The notes: generated by a model not told the origin, from the sequence alone. A DNA stretch of 64,000 bases from Pithys albifrons albifrons (GCF_047495875.1 NC_092461.1:60624299-60688298), one strand, 5' to 3'. Numbered from the stretch's first letter, positions 1 to 11,075 are shown. A program made the numbers and translations.

Positions 1-41
1 GTCACCTTGAATAAATGGACATGTGGACAGGACTGCTTTAG
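1..41 (+). CDS. Possible 3' end of a coding exon at the window's left edge
   Basis: The first 41 bases are open in one forward frame only (the one starting at base 1), reading VTLNKWTCGQDCF with two cysteines; the other two forward frames hit TGA or TAA. They run straight into AG|GTAAGTG, a near-ideal 5' splice site, with the intron starting at 42. The bases GGACTGCTTT at 30-39 reappear exactly after a strong acceptor at the other edge of the window (63991-64000). I do not recognise the protein. An open frame of 41 bases can arise by chance, so the case rests on the donor and the edge-to-edge match. Alternative: a chance donor in noncoding DNA. Confidence 0.25.
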
Positions 42-50
42 GTAAGTGAA
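42..50 (+). promoter_or_regulatory. Strong 5' splice-site match (GTAAGT)
   Basis: GTAAGTGAA follows AG at 40-41 and matches the vertebrate U1 consensus at every core position. AGGTAAGT is expected about once per strand per 64 kb by chance, so finding it here is suggestive, not proof, of an exon end. Confidence 0.35.
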
Positions 51-1194
51 CAATAAATCATTTATGAATTGTACAACTGTCCTATTTACTTTTGGGTAAA
101 CACTTTATCCTGTAAGGGAAATTACAGTAGCATTGTACATTACAAAGGCTATAATTAAGGAGTCAGCATTTAGGGGATTTAATATAACCTACCACAATAA
201 TATGTAGGTACAAGAGCACACAAATGTTATTTCAAAGGAAATTAATTTTTTTCTGACCAGTTTTATTCTATTCTTTGAATAAGATCTTGTAAACAAAGTT
301 ATGATATCTCAAACTTTGTATTTTTAGGAATAAATAGTTTGATCAACTTTTGCTTTGATTATTGGTATATTCATTTTATTTCTTGACTGGAACTGAATAA
401 ATAAAACCAACACTTCTTTGAATAAATCTACCTCAATTTGCTAAATTCTTTGCATGTTTTAAGACCATAGAAAAAAGTGGGTATTTTTCCATATTTACAG
501 TAGATTGCAGCCTTGAAATGACATGACTTGGCACCGTCCCTTAATTGCAGTCTTTAACTCATAGGAAACTGGAGATTTTGCTTTCATGTGTAGATATGTA
601 TATACCAATATCCATATTTCCATGTAGGCGATTATCAGACTATGTTGTGGTCAAAGGCCATTTCTTTGGATATCTGTAATAAATGGAAGTTTAATGTAGT
701 AATCCACAAATATAAAAAAAAGAGTCTGCTAAAAGCCAAAGTCCAAAGTAGTTTAGCCCCAGGAGAATGCTGTGCATTTTTGTGGAATCAGGCTAGCCTA
801 TACAAGAAGGCAGTTATTAGCATTTTTTTATTTCCTGTCCTCTTTTTTTTTTTTCTTTTGGTAAAACCAGTCGTTAAAAAATATTCTGAAATATTTTTTG
901 CTGCAGAAAACGTTGGAAAAAGTTGTAGCTGCTGCCGAAATTCATTCACAGAATGTTTGTAATTCAATCAGAATTCTTGGCTAATAAGTATCCTGAATTT
1001 GCTGGTGACACTATTCCTTTCTCATGTCTTCTCTTCCCATCTATGTTCTCATTCCCTTTTCATTGATTTCTTTGATTTTGTTCAGGTTTTGCCATCCAGT
1101 TTTCACTTGATAAGCCCATATCAGCTCAGATATTTTAGCTTTAAAGTCCTTCTCCTATCCATCCCCTCTCTACTCCTGCATTGCCCCTGGGGCC
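48..1194. other. AT-rich stretch with no recognised gene
   Basis: AT-rich single-copy-looking DNA with many short A/T runs, including a T-rich tract at about 839-860. The longest open frame (642-962, 106 codons) resembles no family I know and has no splice-site support. No retroelement was recognised. Confidence 0.6.
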
Positions 1195-1422
1195 AGAGTT
1201 ATATATTTATCCTATTAGGATTTGATTTGTAATAAATTCAATTACTTTCCCCAAATGGAGTGCGTTTGGCCCATGACAGTAATTGCTGAGTGATCTCTCA
1301 CTGTCCTTATGTCAACCCAATTAATTTTTCATTTTATTTTCTCTCTCCTGTCCATTTGAGAAGGGGAGTAATAGAGCAGGTTTGATGAGTGCCTGACAGC
1401 CAGATAGGGTCAACCCAACTTA
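1195..1422 (+). mobile_element. 3' fragment of an ERVL-type LTR
   Basis: The stretch holding AATAAA at 1231-1236, then CCCCAAATGGAGTGCGTTTG, a GGTAATT-like block, GTCCTTATGTCAACCC and the terminal GGGTCAACCCA matches, in order and spacing, the last ~210 bp of the LTR at 2496-3573. It is more diverged than that copy and the terminal CCACCACA is eroded (CCCAACTTA). The left border is uncertain; the similarity is clear only from about 1218. It is a plus-strand remnant of the R/U5 end with no internal retroviral sequence next to it. Confidence 0.75.
1231..1236 (+). promoter_or_regulatory. AATAAA polyadenylation signal of the LTR fragment
   Basis: AATAAA sits at the same place relative to the LTR 3' end as the signal at 3384-3389 in the longer copy. 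Confidence 0.6.
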
Positions 1423-2495
1423 AGACTTTTTCTCTTTGTGAACCACAGTTGAACCAATCTAGCTGTCCCTCTGTTTACTGGAGGCTGATTCCCCAGCTTT
1501 TCTTCCTTCCAGGGGTGTGCATATGTGTGTGCATTTTTGTGTGTGGGTGTGCAACACCCCTATATGTTCATGTATCTCTCTTCTTTAAGTCTTTAGATAG
1601 TTTAATGGTCTAGATATTTGCTCTAATGAGCTGTATGCTAACATCTACACTTACTAAAGTGTTGCATGATATTCTGCTGTTACTCTTTTCTCCTTTTAAC
1701 CGTCCTCCCTCGCTTGTGATAGTAGAAGTGATAGTAGAAGACATTTCCAACAACATGGCTGGAGCCTGTAGACTAAGCTATGTGGAAGGTATAATAAGCC
1801 AAAACCAGTGAAGAACATGTTCCAAATGGCAGCAATAAAGTCATTGGTTTAGACTTTGGATTTCTAGTTTTGTATATGTTGTGGTGATGACATTTTGAAT
1901 GAAACTGTCAGTAAAAAGAACAAGGCTCAGCAACAGAAAAACTGTTTCAATCTTCTTGTGCCATAGTGCCAGCAGTATGCCCAAAAACTCCCGTAACACC
2001 AAGACACAGTCTCTGAAAAAAGTGACTTTAAGGATACATAACAAAATAATAATTGGGCTGCTTCAGTTATTTCAAGGGTGTGAGACAATAAAGCAGATAA
2101 GGCTTCTTCCTCTGGCTCTAGATGCATGAGAATAGATGTCAGTGGTTAAGTAATCAGTCAGGCTGGTGCACCAAGAGTGGTTAGATATGAATATTCCCCA
2201 TGTCAGTCATCTCTCGGCTCTTGGCTGAAGATTACACTAGCTCTCTGCATCACCTCAGCTCAGGCAGTATTTTGTCATTTCAGAAATATTATCAGAGCAA
2301 GCATTATATTTGCACAGGATTAAATATCCCCCCATATAGAGAGAGAATTTAATGTATAAAGAACGTGTGGATTATATTGTTATTTTGGGCACCCTTTTTT
2401 TCTCCTTATTAAAAGGTCTTAGCTGTTGTGATTTACTGCATTATTACATAGGAACAGGATTTCTTTGTAAAGTATATTAAACATTGTGTTATTCT
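1423..2495. other. No recognised gene; between two LTR copies
   Basis: AT-rich. A GT-rich patch (TGTGTGTGC-like, 1514-1555) lies just inside the left end. No retroviral gag, pol or env sequence was recognised here, so the flanking LTRs do not appear to be the two ends of one provirus. Confidence 0.6.
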
Positions 2496-2674
2496 CATAC
2501 TGGGTTTACATAGGCAGGTTTTGGTAACAGGGAGGCTACAGGGGTGGCTTCTGTGGGAAGCTGCCAGAAGCTTCCTCCATGACTGTTAAAAGCAATGCCA
2601 GCCAGCTCCAGGATGGACTCACCACTGGCCAAGGCCAAGCCAATCAGGAATGAGAGTAACCCCTCTGTGGTAAC

Positions 2675-2683
2675 ATATTTAAG
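2675..2683 (+). promoter_or_regulatory. TATA-like element of the 2496-3573 LTR
   Basis: ATATTTAAG lies at the usual U3/R position for this LTR type and is followed by a GC-richer transcribed region. The equivalent place in the minus-strand copy at 53818-54481 has decayed to a weaker sequence. Confidence 0.5.
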
Positions 2684-2859
2684 AAGGAAAAAAGTTGTTG
2701 CACTGTTTAAAATTGCAGCCAGAAAAGAGCAGAGTGAGAACATATGAACAGCTCTGCAGATAGCAAGATCACCAGAGAAGGAGGGGCAGGAGGTGCTCCA
2801 GGTGCCAGAGCTGAGGTTCCCCTGCAGCCCACGCTGCAGGCCATGGTGGAGCAGCTGTG

Positions 2860-3215
2860 CCCCTGCAGCACATGGAGGTCCATGGAGGTGTAGAGCTCCA
2901 CCTTCAGCCTGTGGAGGAGCCCACATCAGAGCAGTTGGATGCACAAAGGAGGCTGTGACCCCATGGGAGGCCCATGCTGGAGAAGGGTCCTGACAGGGAC
3001 CAGCAGACTGGGGAGAGAGGAGCTCACACTGGAGAAGGTTTTCCTGGTAAGACTTGTAGCACCATGAGGGACCCACACTGGTGCAGCCTGTGCCAGAAGG
3101 ACTGCACCCGGTGGAACAGTGACTGACATTGCAGTAGTTTGTGGAGATCTGTAGCCTGTGGGATGGAGAAGTTCAGGAAGGACTGTTTCCCATGGGAGGG
3201 CCCCCACACTGGAGT
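2860..3215 (+). repeat. Degenerate tandem units inside the LTR
   Basis: Units built around CCCATGGGAGG...CCCACACTGGAG recur near 2909, 2961, 3016, 3061 and 3189, spaced roughly 45-65 bp with one weak unit between. They are too diverged to be recent slippage and appear to be part of the family's LTR architecture. Confidence 0.55.
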
Positions 3216-3383
3216 CCTTCCCCTGACTCCTCTCCCTGAGCAGCCGCAAAACCAATACGTAATGAACTGAATATAACCGCGCTCTCTGCATCTCTCTGTG
3301 GCACTTAGAAGGAGGGAGGGGTGGAGAGAGAGTGTTTTTAAGATTTATTTAACTTCTCATTTTCCTTCTCTGATTCTGTTAGT

Positions 3384-3389
3384 AATAAA
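3384..3389 (+). promoter_or_regulatory. AATAAA polyadenylation signal of the 2496-3573 LTR
   Basis: AATAAA about 190 bp before the LTR 3' end, in the context AGTAATAAATTTAATTAATT. The matching signal in the 1195-1422 fragment supports it. Confidence 0.6.
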
Positions 3390-3573
3390 TTTAATTAATT
3401 TCCCCATTTTGAGTCTGTTTTGCACATGATGGTAATTAGTGAGTGATTTCTCCTGGTCCTTATGTTAACTCATGAACCCTTCGTTATATTTTCTCTCCTC
3501 TGTCCAGTTGCAGAGGGGAGTGATAGAGAGGCTTTGGTGGGTACCTGGCATCCAGACAGGGTGACCCACCACA

Positions 3574-6500
3574 GCAACATATCTTACTACAGCCTGAGCT
3601 GATTAATAACACTGCACAAGGTCTAAGACTTGGTCTGGAATACATGGTTCATGAAAAGTACGACTGAGTACATGGAAAGTTTCACCCCTCAAACTGGGAA
3701 GATCTCTTTCCATAAGTTTTCTCCCAAAATGCACTTGCCTAAATTTCCTTTCATTGAAAATCTCACCAAAAATACTACTTTTTCCTGGAGACATGTCCAA
3801 AAAGAATAAATTGTGAAGACAACTTCTGTTGAAATGTTTTCTTGCCTTCAATACTATACAGACTTTATTGAAAGGCATTTTAAGTCTTATAGATTAATCT
3901 GCTAAGTTTTTAATCACAACACTTTTGGGTTTATAAATGTTTCACTACTCCCTCTTGACCACTGAGTGCAAGGTAATCCCTTCTGAATATGCTGCTTCAG
4001 ATACGTTATCTCTTACCAAACACACTTCCTGAGGTAATTTCCAGAAAATCTTTACATTTTATTGTTAAGAGATGCAGATGGGATCTCTCAGATTTTATTC
4101 TGTTGTGACAGGTCATGTCTTGTGCCCATTAATTTTTCTCAATCTCCCAGTGTCTGAGCTGATTCTTGTCTTATTCATCCAAGACAGGAAGGATAAGGCA
4201 GAAGAAATCCAGCCAGTAGTGTAAGCATAAACTCCATTTCTGATTAAACTCTACTCTACCATGGGCTTTCAAAAGGCATCCAATTCCAAATTTTAGACTA
4301 ATAGCCTTTCAGAAGTTGTAACCTTTAGTATTTTGTTCACTTCCAAGCAGCACTTGGCATATCTGGTACCTCTGATGTGTCATAAAGGGTATTGGTAAAG
4401 TGTTGCCCAAATTTTTGAACCCTGGTGGGGGTGTGGCTTATCTGCTCTGGTTTGTGTTATGTAGGAGGAATGTCAGGCAGAAAAGTAGAAGGTATATCCT
4501 TCTTACTTGTTCACTGACTTATCTTGATATACACATAACAGATACTATATCTTATCTTACATTGATACTGTAACTATTTTATAACAAAGTTTGAGCAGAT
4601 CAGTTTCCATTTCTTTATGTGGAGCACTGAATCTTGCTCCCATATGTAAACTAAGAAATGTCTCTGTCATACCTAAAAATATGGTTGGTGGCATTCCTGA
4701 GCTACTGAGTTGCTCAAAGTTTATCAAATGAAAGCTTCCCCCTGTGGAAGCCCTGGGAAATATTCAGAAAGGGGAAAGATCAGAAACAGATTGATGTGCT
4801 TTGCCCAGAAATGAGATCATTTGACACCTTCCTTTTTCCCATACAACTCTGAAAGATGTAGAAGTGAGGATTGTGGTCAGTAAGAAAAGAGAAAACAGAA
4901 ACAGCATTGCCTAATACCATATGAAGAATATGAGCTCCCTACCCTTCACAAGATGAATAGTAAAAAGTTCATGAAAGTCTACATACTGCATCATATTCTT
5001 GCTCTCTCCTTGATGCCAGTGCTCAGAGAACTGCTAGTGTTAAATTTCTTGTCATTACTTAAAGAAGTGGAGAAAAAATATATATCAGAGAAAAGGCAGA
5101 AGGACTTTCCCACTCATTTATCAGACAGAGTTCTTCTCTGTGCCAGTAAAGCTGCTATTTATTTTTTTATCTCTTTCCTTGATCACATTTTGGGCAATCT
5201 AGCTTCCTACTTGTCTTTCTCACTTAATCTGGGGTTCATATTTCAGACAAAATTAGAGTTCCAAAACTTAAGATTCAAGTTTATAATAAAAAATATGGGT
5301 GAATTCAAACGGGTATAGTCAACTTTATCAGACATTTACACCAGTCAGGTAGAAATCCACAGACCTTCTAAGTGATACCCCTAACTTAGTATAATTTTTT
5401 TTCAGGCAGTCTATTCAGTTCAGTCTTCTGAATACTCTTGTCTCCCCTAATTTACAAAGATGGCGGGTCCTCTCAAGAGCCCATGTATTTTTTTTTGTCC
5501 CTCTGGAGGTCTAGCAACAAGATTACTCACAGTTTTAGTGATTAAGAGCTTCCTAATCTAATTCTAATGCCACAGAGAAATCAGCAATTGATTCTTATAT
5601 GTAATAAATGTCTTACTCCTTCAAAAACTCACTTCGGTTTTAGAAGACCTAACTGTGGATGCTTATGACACAAGCTTCCAAAATAGCCTGGAAGCTCCAT
5701 TTTCAACAGTCTTTCTGGTTGGCTAAATAAGTCCCTGCCAAGTTCATCATCAGCACAACAATTCTAACTTTGATCATAGCAACATATTAAATATATGTAT
5801 CCTTTACCCATTCATGTATCAGTACAGGTTAATTAAGTGTTCCTACTCAGATGAAAAATCAGGTAAGAGGACTATATTTCAGCAATCAGCAAATTCAGAA
5901 GCAGCATGCCACATCATTTTTTGAAGCTTAATACTGACTTATCTAAAGGATTGTTTGCATTATTATGTACCCAGTCTACTTTGGAGTGCCCATAGTGCTT
6001 GGAAATCTACAGTAGCCACCTTGGGATGGGGCTAGTAAATCATTATCATGAGGAATCAAAATCGCCCTTTCCTTAGGACTTTCAAAATGGTCAGAACCCT
6101 CCTAGTTACCTGGCTGTTTCTCTAGGCAAAACTAGTGCCTACTTCACACTACTGCCTGATGTTGCCAGCATTCTGTAGCCAGTTACACAAGCCCATGGTA
6201 TGTATAAGGCACTGGAAGTTCATCAGACTGCAGTATTCATCCACTGCTCCTCTTAATACCATTGTACCCTTCTTCACTGTTCAACATGAAATTATGCATA
6301 CACCAACTTGTTTATGGAACTTGCTGGGTGACCCAAGATGCTCTTAAAATAGTGTACAATAAATCCTTCTTTAAGGACAATTTCTTCTTTCTTCCAGACA
6401 TATAATTTGGGCAGAATATCTGGATAACTGAAAATTGTCTTAGTGGTTACTAGCTATCCATCCCTCACTCCTTTCTGAAACTCTCAACCAGTGCCATCTA

Positions 6501-8638
6501 GCTCAGCATTAAAAGGAGAAGCCACGTAGGTGCTCCAAACTATATAATTGATTAATGGAATATTTCAACACAGGATGTACCCATTTGGGGCTGAATCAAT
6601 TCAACACTGATTGAGAACAATGTTGAAGGAGCTTTAGCAGAGGCTAAATTACAAGGGGATTGAAGCTAAGGCACTATCTTGCATGAATGAAAGAGGAGTC
6701 TATGCAGGAGAAAGAGGCTTAGCTAAATGTTGCAGCAGGTGACACAGACTGGGGGTAGAACTGAGATTGGACAGATAAATAGATTGCAGCAAGACAAAAG
6801 TCTATGTGTGAGTTGCCTTGATTGAGGATAGTGCAGCAGGGTTAAACGGTGGAAACACCAGAACAATTTCAGACTCTTTTAAAGCTGAGCCTGAAACAAA
6901 CCCCAGAACCTCAGTGTGTCATTTCTGCTCTTGTCAAATACATATGCAGCCCATGCTTTCCTGCAAGAATTGATTATTCATAGCTGAGTCAACAGGTATG
7001 AAGGAAAGAGACCTGCCTCTGAGTGAAAAATGTCTGGGAAATTTCAGCTTTCAAATTCTAACAGCTATCTGCTGAGATTGCATAAACTCTGCCTCCACAA
7101 AGGCTTGTAAATATATCAATGGTGGGTGGATCTTCATAGGTAAATTTAATCCCTTCTTAACATAAAGGCCATCATTCCTCCAAATCTCAAATCACTTCTC
7201 TAGAGCAAACAATGCTAGAACTTTTTTAAGAGAAGATGATCAAAATAATTTTAAAATCTTGAAACATTTTTTTAAACATAATTCTTGGAAATTGCTGGCA
7301 ATTTTTGGCAGAAATTTTGAAAAAAAAAGATTCCAACTTGAAAAACTTCCACCTAAATTGTCAAACTTTGGCAAAATCATTATGAAACAGCCTCCAGCTA
7401 TTTATGACAAAGTGTCAGACAACCTTAATAATAGGTCCTGTTATCAGCTGGGCTATAATATACATAGCTGTGTGCACATAAGTTGTTATAGCTAACTATT
7501 GAAGACATTTCTGTTTATAAAAGGATTTACCCTTCCCACATAGATCTGAAGTGAATGTATGATGGTCTGTAGTGCTAGGATAGTTTTTATTGGCAACTGT
7601 ATGATATGACTGCATTACCTACATGTGGCAAAGTCATGACTGATTTAGAAACATCATGCCAAGACAAACTGTAAGCCAGAAAATACAATTGTGTGTTTTG
7701 TCTCTATCACGCAGTTCAGAAATTGTTTAGACAGTTTAATTTTTTTTTGTTGTTGTCTTTATAAATACTCTATTTTGTGTCTTTCCTTTTTATCACTTCT
7801 TTCTGTGAAAGAAAGGCCACTTTGATCCTTAGGCACATGAATATGAGCAAAATGTATATTTTTATTTGAATCAAAGATATGTTAATTTTCAGATCCAACT
7901 TCTATGGCTTACTACTGGCCAGAGCAAACACTGTGGGTGAACTCTTCATGTGATGATGAAGTCTGTAGCTATAGTGATCCTGCAACCTCTTATCTATTTA
8001 AAAATAGACTCTCTTTTCTCTGATGCACTGGCAAAGGAAAGTGAAAGGTAATGTATTAGAGGCAAGAAAACAAGAAAATTCTGTATCTGTATAATAAAGC
8101 TACAAATTCTGTGATCATAAGGCTAAAATATCCTTGAATATTGTCGCCTAGACAAAAGAAGGAAATAAATGGCTATGAATAGGTTGGTGAGGGAGTTGTG
8201 CAACAACAGTCTGACTGTCCTGTACTCTTATTACCTATGACTTGTTGCAGTGCAATCAGGCATTATCATATCAAGGTGTCAAGATTTTTTTAGACTGTCA
8301 CAGATTAACACAGAGGTGATCACAGAGACATACTGGTTTATACAAAGGCAGATTAATAGATACACCCAGAGGCATAGATCTTTTTGGTTTCAATATATTT
8401 TCACAATTAACTAGATTTTAAAAATATTACAGAAACAGATTATTGTTCCAATGTCAGCTGCAGTGGGATTTTTCCATTTTAGCTACTGTATTTAAATTTT
8501 CTGCACAACTACCCTTTCAAATGTTTATCTAAATATCTTAACTAAAATAAAAACATTTAGACAGTCAGAATATCCTCTCTGTGACACTAAAATGACTTTC
8601 CTTCTCTCCTCTTCTCATGTACTACTCTTCAGTGTAAT
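3574..8638. other. 5-kb AT-rich stretch with no recognised gene or element
   Basis: The longest open frame (4953-5318, 121 codons, hydrophobic and leucine-rich) has an ATG but no family resemblance or splice support and is probably chance. No LINE, LTR or simple repeat of note was recognised. Confidence 0.55.
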
Positions 8639-9413
8639 TTATAGAATGGCTTTGGTTGGACCTTAAAGATCATCTGGAACCAACCCTTCTGGTGTGGGCC
8701 GGGACTCTTTTCACTACACCAGGCTTTTCAAAGCCCCATCTAACCTGACCTTGGAAGCTTCTATGGATAGGACATCCAGAAATTCTCTGGACAACCTGTT
8801 CCACTGCCTCACCAACCTCATAGGAAAGAATTTCTTTCTAATATGTATTCTAAATCTATCCTCTTTCTTCTTAAAGCTGTTACCCTTTGTCCTGTCCCTA
8901 CATGCCCTTGCAAAAAGTCCCTCTCACACTGTTTGATAAGCCTCTTTAGGTACCCTAAGACTGCTATAAGGTCTCTCTGGAACCTTCTTTTCTTCAGGCT
9001 GAATAGCACCAACTCAGCCTTTCTTTATTAGAGAGGTACTCCAGCACCTGATCATGTTTGCAGCCCTCCTCTGGACTCTCTCCAACAAGTCAATGTCCTT
9101 TCTCTCCTGGGACCTGAGCTGGATGCAGCTCTCCAGAGAGGATCTCCTGAGGCCAGAGGAGAGGGGAACAATCACCTCCCTTGACCTGCTAGCCATGGGA
9201 TTTTTTATGCAGCCCAGGACACAGTTGGCTTTCAGGACTGTAAACACACATCACTGGGTCATGTTGAGCCTTTCATCCACCAAAACCCCCAAGTCCTTAT
9301 TCTCAAGACTACTCTCAACCCATTCTTTACCCAGCCTTTACTAGTGCTTGGGGTTGCCCTGACCTAGGTGCCTGACCTTGCCCTTGGCCTTGTTGAACTT
9401 CATGAGGTTTGCA

Positions 9414-9419
9414 CAGGCC
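9414..9419. repeat. Left target-site duplication CAGGCC
   Basis: CAGGCC directly before the TG of the 331-bp LTR. It is repeated at 9751-9756. Confidence 0.8.
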
Positions 9420-9657
9420 TGTTGGGATTTCATATGCTCTTAGATCTAAAGTGTGAGTTGTGTATTGAACTTGTTTCTGTACTTAGCGTGTTGTAGCTTC
9501 AAGGACTAGTTAATGAGGTCAGCAGCTCCTGCCACCCTCTCAACAGATGTGTGTAATCGGCCAATTAGAGCAGGCATTGTCATGCAAACAGCATTGTTAA
9601 CCAATTAATTATCAGTGCCAAGGTGGCGGAGCTGTGGAGGAATTCAGCTTTGAAGTG

Positions 9658-9663
9658 TATAAG
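9658..9663 (+). promoter_or_regulatory. TATA-like box of the 331-bp LTR
   Basis: TATAAG, 23 bp upstream of the AATAAA. This compact spacing puts the polyadenylation signal close to the expected transcription start, as in short retroviral LTRs. Confidence 0.5.
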
Positions 9664-9680
9664 AGTTTTGTGAGCGGATG

Positions 9681-9686
9681 AATAAA
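9681..9686 (+). promoter_or_regulatory. AATAAA of the 331-bp LTR
   Basis: AATAAA in the context GGATGAATAAAGTTGCC, about 65 bp before the LTR 3' end. Confidence 0.6.
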
Positions 9687-9750
9687 GTTGCCTGTTGCAG
9701 TAACTTCTGTGAAGTCTCAGCAGGTCACAAACCCATCTCCCTGGGTTACA

Positions 9751-9756
9751 CAGGCC
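9751..9756. repeat. Right target-site duplication CAGGCC
   Basis: Exact copy of 9414-9419 directly after the terminal CA of the LTR. Confidence 0.8.
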
Positions 9757-10270
9757 CACCTCTAAAGCCTGTCAAGGTCACCATTGTGATCTCCACTGTG
9801 TTGACTGCACCACTCAGCTTGGTGAGGTCAGCAAAATTCCCAATAGTGCGCTCAATCCCAGTTTCCATATCACAGATAAAGATGTTAAACAGTGCTGGTT
9901 CCAATACTGACCCCTAAGGAACACTATTCACCATTGGTCTTCATTTGAACATTGAGCTGTTGACTTCAACTCTTTCAGTGAGAGTCTTCCTTTTATCCCT
10001 TTTCAAAAATAAGAGTTATATTCCTTTTCAAGTCAGTGGAAACCTCACTACCACTTCTCAAATATGGACAGTGGCTTGGTCACTTCATCCACCAGTTCCC
10101 TCAAGACCTGTGAGTGCACTCATCAGGTCCCATGGACTTGTGGACCTTCAGGTTCCTTTTATGATCTTGAACCTTATCTTCTCTTCGAATAGGCATTCTC
10201 CCAGTCCTTGCCTTTGCCTTCTGCAGCTGGTGTGGCTTGAGTAGTTGATGGTGAAGAGGCAAAAGAATTT

Positions 10271-10275
10271 AGTAC
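10271..10275. repeat. Left target-site duplication AGTAC
   Basis: AGTAC directly before the TG of the 688-bp LTR. The right copy, AGTGC, differs at one base. Confidence 0.6.
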
Positions 10276-10963
10276 TGTCCTAGTTCAGCAGCTGGGACCA
10301 GTTTATCAGTGTGTGGGTGTAACCAAAGCTGTGTATTCTACAGATCATTTGCAGCAGCTGCTTGGGGCACACCTGACCCCTCAGGCTATAAGCATAGTGT
10401 TAAAGAACCCTGTAAAACAGGGGAGTGTTTCCTTGTTTTCCCACCAAGGTGTGGTAACTCACCTCCGTGGAGTCATTAGCACCTTCACACCCAGCCTGAG
10501 GGGTCACATCTGCTAATGGGCCATCAAAGATAGCAAAAATAACCCATGACTCACAGAGTAAATCACCCATTGCAAAACTCCTCACCCTGGGACAGATACT
10601 GGGCATTCCCATCTGAACCTGAGTATATATAATCTTGGGGATGGGGGACTTCTGCTACCACTTGTCGGATCCAGAGGAGCACCAGAACCTCAACAGGACT
10701 GCGACCATCATCCTCACCAACAGGTTTTCCTTTCCTTTTACTTTGGACTCAGGGGGACCATGTGGGGCTCAGCACAGGGGCTAACGAACCCCCTTCTGTT
10801 TGTGCCCCAGGGTACTGGGTTATACATCTGGTTGTTATGGGTTAAACCAATTTTTGTCCGTATTGTTGTATTTATTGTAACATTTTTAGTAAATTGTAAC
10901 TCTGACTTGTCATCTCTTGAGTCAGATTCATTTCTCCCACCAGTTTACCTTTAAACCAGCACA
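10276..10963 (+). mobile_element. 688-bp solo LTR, probably ERVL-like, nested in CR1
   Basis: Starts TGTCCTAGTT and ends AACCAGCACA; the ends are imperfect inverted repeats. A TATATATAA box lies at 10624-10632. The flanks are AGTAC and AGTGC (5 bp, one mismatch), and CR1 sequence resumes on the right with a TCTCCTAGAGAGGGCAAACA-type block that continues the CR1 order from the left. A 5-bp duplication and a TGTCCTxGTT start are typical of avian ERVL LTRs as I remember them. No retroviral gene sequence accompanies it. One strand was called + from the TATA box position and the TG/CA ends. Confidence 0.8.
10624..10632 (+). promoter_or_regulatory. TATA box of the 688-bp LTR
   Basis: TATATATAA midway through the LTR, followed by a GC-richer stretch, at the expected U3/R boundary. 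It is the best TATA match among the LTRs here. Confidence 0.55.
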
Positions 10964-10968
10964 AGTGC
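10964..10968. repeat. Right target-site duplication AGTGC
   Basis: Follows the terminal CA of the 688-bp LTR and differs from the left copy AGTAC at one position, consistent with age. Confidence 0.6.
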
Positions 10969-11075
10969 TTTAGCTGGTACTATATCCTCAGTAACTAGGT
11001 CTCCCATTTTCTCCTAGAGAGGGCAAACATTTTCCCTCATCTTCCTTTTATCACCAACGTACCTATAGAAGCTTT

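Larger units (their letters stand above)
2496..3573 (+). mobile_element. Near full-length solo LTR of an avian ERVL-type endogenous retrovirus
   Basis: The element begins near CATACTGGGTTTACATAGG and ends GGGTGACCCACCACA at 3573. In between it has the U3 block GGCAGGTTTTGGTAACAGG, a TATA-like ATATTTAAG (2675-2683), a long GC-richer region of degenerate ~50-65 bp units (about 2860-3215), AATAAA at 3384-3389 and a U5 with GTCCTTATGTTAACTCATGA. From memory this is the layout of the common ERVL LTRs of birds. No internal viral genes flank it, so it is a solo LTR left by LTR-LTR recombination. No clear target-site duplication remains (left flank ATTCT, right flank GCAAC), so the ends may be eroded. 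A 193-codon minus-strand open frame inside it is not a gene. Confidence 0.85.
9420..9750 (+). mobile_element. 331-bp solo LTR, probably ERVK-like, nested in CR1
   Basis: Begins TGTTGGGATTTC and ends CTGGGTTACA (TG...CA with TGT/ACA ends), and is flanked on both sides by CAGGCC. Removing the segment and one CAGGCC restores continuous CR1 sequence, which proves an insertion. A TATAAG at 9658-9663 and AATAAA at 9681-9686 give the polarity as plus. A 6-bp duplication fits ERVK/alpharetrovirus-like integrases of birds better than ERVL (5 bp), but the family name is inference. No internal genes remain. Confidence 0.85.
8639..11075 (-). mobile_element. CR1 LINE fragment, minus strand, split by two solo LTRs
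   Basis: The CR1 3' end lies at 8639 and the element runs leftward on the minus strand. The complement shows, in CR1 order, the ORF2 C-terminal region ([29 protein letters not shown]; 8818-9247), a KFNKAKG-like block (9390-9410), the palm region LFNIFICDMETGIERTIGNF with a decayed FADL in place of FADD (9810-9890), then upstream RT sequence to about 11075. A gap in the CR1 order near 9965-9990 indicates an internal deletion. Frameshifts and stops are frequent and no part can be translated at length. The right border is set where similarity to remembered CR1 fades. The two LTRs at 9420-9750 and 10276-10963 interrupt it and are younger. Confidence 0.85.

Noticed and set aside
2495..3076. 193-codon minus-strand open frame
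   Set aside because: It lies antisense within the ERVL-type LTR. LTR U3/R sequence of this family is GC-richer and stop-poor by composition, and the translation resembles no protein.
1195..3573. One provirus bounded by the two LTR copies
   Set aside because: The ~1.07 kb between them has no retroviral gene sequence, and the left copy is only a 3' fragment and visibly more diverged.
4953..5318. 121-codon plus-strand frame with ATG and hydrophobic segments
   Set aside because: Hydrophobicity follows from T-rich codons. No Kozak, splice or family evidence was found.
8694..9344. Several 62-96 codon plus-strand frames
   Set aside because: Antisense to the minus-strand CR1 ORF2; the CR1 motifs are on the other strand.
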